DNA from: Phycisphaeraceae bacterium
GTDB taxonomy: Bacteria; Planctomycetota; Phycisphaerae; Phycisphaerales; UBA1924
DNA length: 64,000 nt
NCBI GenBank assembly: GCA_019454185.1
Contig: CP075368.1
Span: 1,612,001 to 1,676,000 of the forward strand
Direction of reading: 5' to 3'
Shown: positions 62,271-64,000 of the stretch, piece after piece
Numbering within the stretch: position 1 is the first letter of the stretch
Layout: each line of letters opens with the position of its first letter
Notes under the pieces: generated by a model
What the model saw: the letters and a program-made list of their open reading frames with translations, nothing else
Told to the model about the DNA's origin: nothing
The model's database searches: none
Translations under genes and position numbers: made by a program

Positions 62271-64000
62271 ATGGACGCCCACAGATCCGCATCCCGAGCC
62301 ACAGTCTCGACCTCCCACAGCGTGGGCAAAGGTATCTATCGACACCTCGATCCGCACGCAGGGCCGATGCCGCAGCGCGTTTCACACTGCATCATCAGGT
62401 CGGCGCAAGAGATGCAGAGTTCGGGAGATGCATCGGCGTTCCGAGTCCATTGGAGGGCGAGTAGACGCCGGGGACGGCCTCGCCGCACGCTGCGCGTCGC
62501 CCTCCCCGCTGGCTGCGACCTGTACGGACTCGGCGAGCACGCCGGCCCTCTCCGACGGAACGGCAGACGCGTTACACTCTGGAACGCCGATCACTACGCG
62601 TACGACGAGAAGACCCCATCCCTCTATCAATCCCACCCGTGGGTCATGGGTGTCCGGCGCGATGGCACGTGCTTCGGCATCCTCTGGGACACTCCCGCAA
62701 GATCCCGTGCCGCCCTTTCTGATGGAATGCTGATTGTCCACGTCGAGGACGCCGCGTTTCCTGTCTACACGATCGAGGGCGACACTCCAGAATCTGTTCT
62801 CACGATTCTCACGCACCTGATCGGTCGGATCTCGCTCCCGCCGCTCTGGGCCCTTGGATACCACCAGTCTCGCTACTCCTACTACCCCGACGCCGAGGTG
62901 CGCCGTATCGCCGACGAGATGCGACTCCGCCGCATCCCCTGCGATGTGATCTGGCTCGACATCCACTACATGAACGGCAATCGCAGCTTCACGTTCGATC
63001 CGGAACGCTTCCCTGATCCGCGTTCGCTCATCTCCCACCTCCACGATCGCTCCCTACGCACCGTGCTGATGATCGATCCGGGCCTCAAGGTCGATCCCGA
63101 GTACCACGCCTACGCATCCGGCCATGAGCAGGGCATGTTCGTCTCAACCTCAACGGGAGACGAGTACCACGGCCAGGTCTGGCCCGGCGCCTGTGCATTC
63201 CCCGACTTCTCGCGATCACGCGTGCGTGAATGGTGGGGATCGTTGTACGCGCCGCTCATCGAACTCGGAGCCGACGGCTTCTGGAACGACATGAACGAGC
63301 CCGCCATCTTCGACGGCCCCGGCCGGACCATGCCGGAGGACAACGTGCATCTCGCCGATCCCGAGCTCGGCGGCCCGACCACGCACGCACGCCTCCACAA
63401 CGTCTACGGCACACTCATGGTCCGTGCCACGCGAGAAGGTGTCGAGCGTCTGAGACCCGACTCCCGCCCGTTCATCCTCACACGCTCCGGCTTCCTCGGC
63501 ACGCATCGCCACGCCGCAACATGGACGGGCGACAACTCCTCAACGTGGGAGCACCTGGGCTGGTCCATCACGATGGCCCTTAATCTCGGGCTCTCGGGAC
63601 AGCCACTCGTCGGGCCGGATATCGGCGGATTCGAAGGGAACGCGAGCGGCAGACTCTTCGCACGATGGATGGGTGTCGGCTCGCTCCTCCCCTTCTGCCG
63701 CGCACACACCGATGTCTGGACCAAAGAGCACGAGCCGTGGTCCTGGGGACCACAGGTCGAAGCAACATGCCGACGCGCGATCATGCGCCGATATCGCCTC
63801 CTCCCGTACCTCTACACGCTCGCACACGAATCCGCGGCGTGCGGACTCCCGATCGTTCGCCCGCTCTTCTTTGCCGATCCGGCCGACCCCGCACTTCGCA
63901 CCGCCGATGATTCGTTCCTGCTCGGGCCGTCGGTGCTCGTTCGCTGCGCCGTGACAGACGATGGCCCGTGCGTCTCACCCTTCCCGGCGGGCGAGTGGGC
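62271..64000 (+). CDS. GH31 alpha-glucosidase (3' end beyond the window)
   Basis: A family 31 glycoside hydrolase, 576 residues visible, cut by the right edge. Conserved blocks in order: DLYGLGEHAGPLRR and TLWNADHYAYDEKTPSLYQSHPW (N-terminal beta domain), PPLWALGYHQSRYSYYP, CDVIWLDIHYMNGNRSFTFD, then the nucleophile Asp340 in GFWNDMNEPA and the acid/base Asp421 in TWTGDNSSTWEHLG. It hydrolyses terminal alpha-glucosidic bonds. The frame opens after a stop at 62259. ATG 62271 is the first start, and GTG 62322 (VGKGIYRHLD) is a possible shorter one. Neither has a clear Shine-Dalgarno sequence. No signal peptide seen, so probably cytoplasmic. Confidence 0.9.
   Translation, partial: MDAHRSASRATVSTSHSVGKGIYRHLDPHAGPMPQRVSHCIIRSAQEMQSSGDASAFRVHWRASRRRGRPRRTLRVALPAGCDLYGLGEHAGPLRRNGRRVTLWNADHYAYDEKTPSLYQSHPWVMGVRRDGTCFGILWDTPARSRAALSDGMLIVHVEDAAFPVYTIEGDTPESVLTILTHLIGRISLPPLWALGYHQSRYSYYPDAEVRRIADEMRLRRIPCDVIWLDIHYMNGNRSFTFDPERFPDPRSLISHLHDRSLRTVLMIDPGLKVDPEYHAYASGHEQGMFVSTSTGDEYHGQVWPGACAFPDFSRSRVREWWGSLYAPLIELGADGFWNDMNEPAIFDGPGRTMPEDNVHLADPELGGPTTHARLHNVYGTLMVRATREGVERLRPDSRPFILTRSGFLGTHRHAATWTGDNSSTWEHLGWSITMALNLGLSGQPLVGPDIGGFEGNASGRLFARWMGVGSLLPFCRAHTDVWTKEHEPWSWGPQVEATCRRAIMRRYRLLPYLYTLAHESAACGLPIVRPLFFADPADPALRTADDSFLLGPSVLVRCAVTDDGPCVSPFPAGEW

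Noticed and set aside
1..64000. CRISPR arrays, insertion sequences, attachment sites, tRNA or rRNA genes
   Set aside because: No regularly spaced direct repeats, transposase or integrase signatures, or cloverleaf/rRNA sequences were seen on reading; gaps between genes are too short for most of these.

Overview
The window looks like chromosomal DNA of a Planctomycetota bacterium, most likely class Phycisphaerae. This is inferred from high G+C, the abundance of lipoproteins and outer-membrane genes (an LptD-like protein, an MlaE permease), a sigma factor and secreted proteins of planctomycete character, and a secreted beta-propeller protein ending in two dockerin-like EF-hand repeats (59-61 kb). 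No CRISPR array, insertion sequence, integrase, rRNA or tRNA was seen, and coding density is high: no stretch above 300 bases lacks a gene.

Layout. 0-1.5 kb: start of a phosphate-uptake (pst) operon, minus strand, cut by the window edge. 1.5-4.5 kb: an M48 membrane peptidase and a large unknown lipoprotein. 4.5-9.1 kb: a four-gene metal ABC transporter operon in which BOTH permease subunits end in a DtxR-type repressor domain, resembling chlamydial YtgA-YtgB-YtgCR-YtgD; a palindrome overlaps its promoter. 9.2-13.5 kb: a stand-alone histidine-phosphoacceptor protein and an HrpA RNA helicase. 13.5-19.8 kb: the arginine cluster argR-C-B-F-G-H. 19.9-21.9 kb: ftsY, nusB and ribH (minus). 22-25.1 kb: a UbiA-like membrane protein, an MlaE-type permease, a STAS protein plus anti-sigma kinase pair, and a small lipoprotein. 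25.3-29 kb: guaA and an OPT transporter. 29.1-35.7 kb: an SSS symporter, anmK and murQ (peptidoglycan sugar recycling), followed by a Dabb protein, a diaminopentanoate-dehydrogenase-like protein and an alpha-oxoamine synthase family enzyme. 35.6-39.1 kb: four minus-strand lipoproteins (two LpoB-like, a COG3014-like and a YcfL-like protein), a probable penicillin-binding-protein activator locus. 39.2-42.6 kb: a PAS histidine kinase, a NarL-type regulator and gmhA. 42.7-47.6 kb: a homogentisate dioxygenase-like enzyme and an LptD-like protein. 47.8-54.3 kb: a glycogen debranching enzyme, a TPR-sulfotransferase and a GH63-type glucosidase. 54.3-64 kb: an S46 peptidase, an ECF-like sigma factor with an unknown partner, secreted proteins, a DUF4097 lipoprotein, and a GH31 alpha-glucosidase cut by the right edge.

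How the parts fit. Adjacent peptidoglycan recycling genes, Lpo-type lipoproteins, gmhA, LptD and MlaE point to a diderm cell with peptidoglycan, which is of interest for a planctomycete. Several promoters match TTGnnn-17-TAnnnT. Some of these -10 boxes sit only 5-9 bases before the start codon, with no Shine-Dalgarno sequence, suggesting leaderless mRNAs. Inside operons, 4-base ATGA/GTGA/TTGA stop-start overlaps are frequent.
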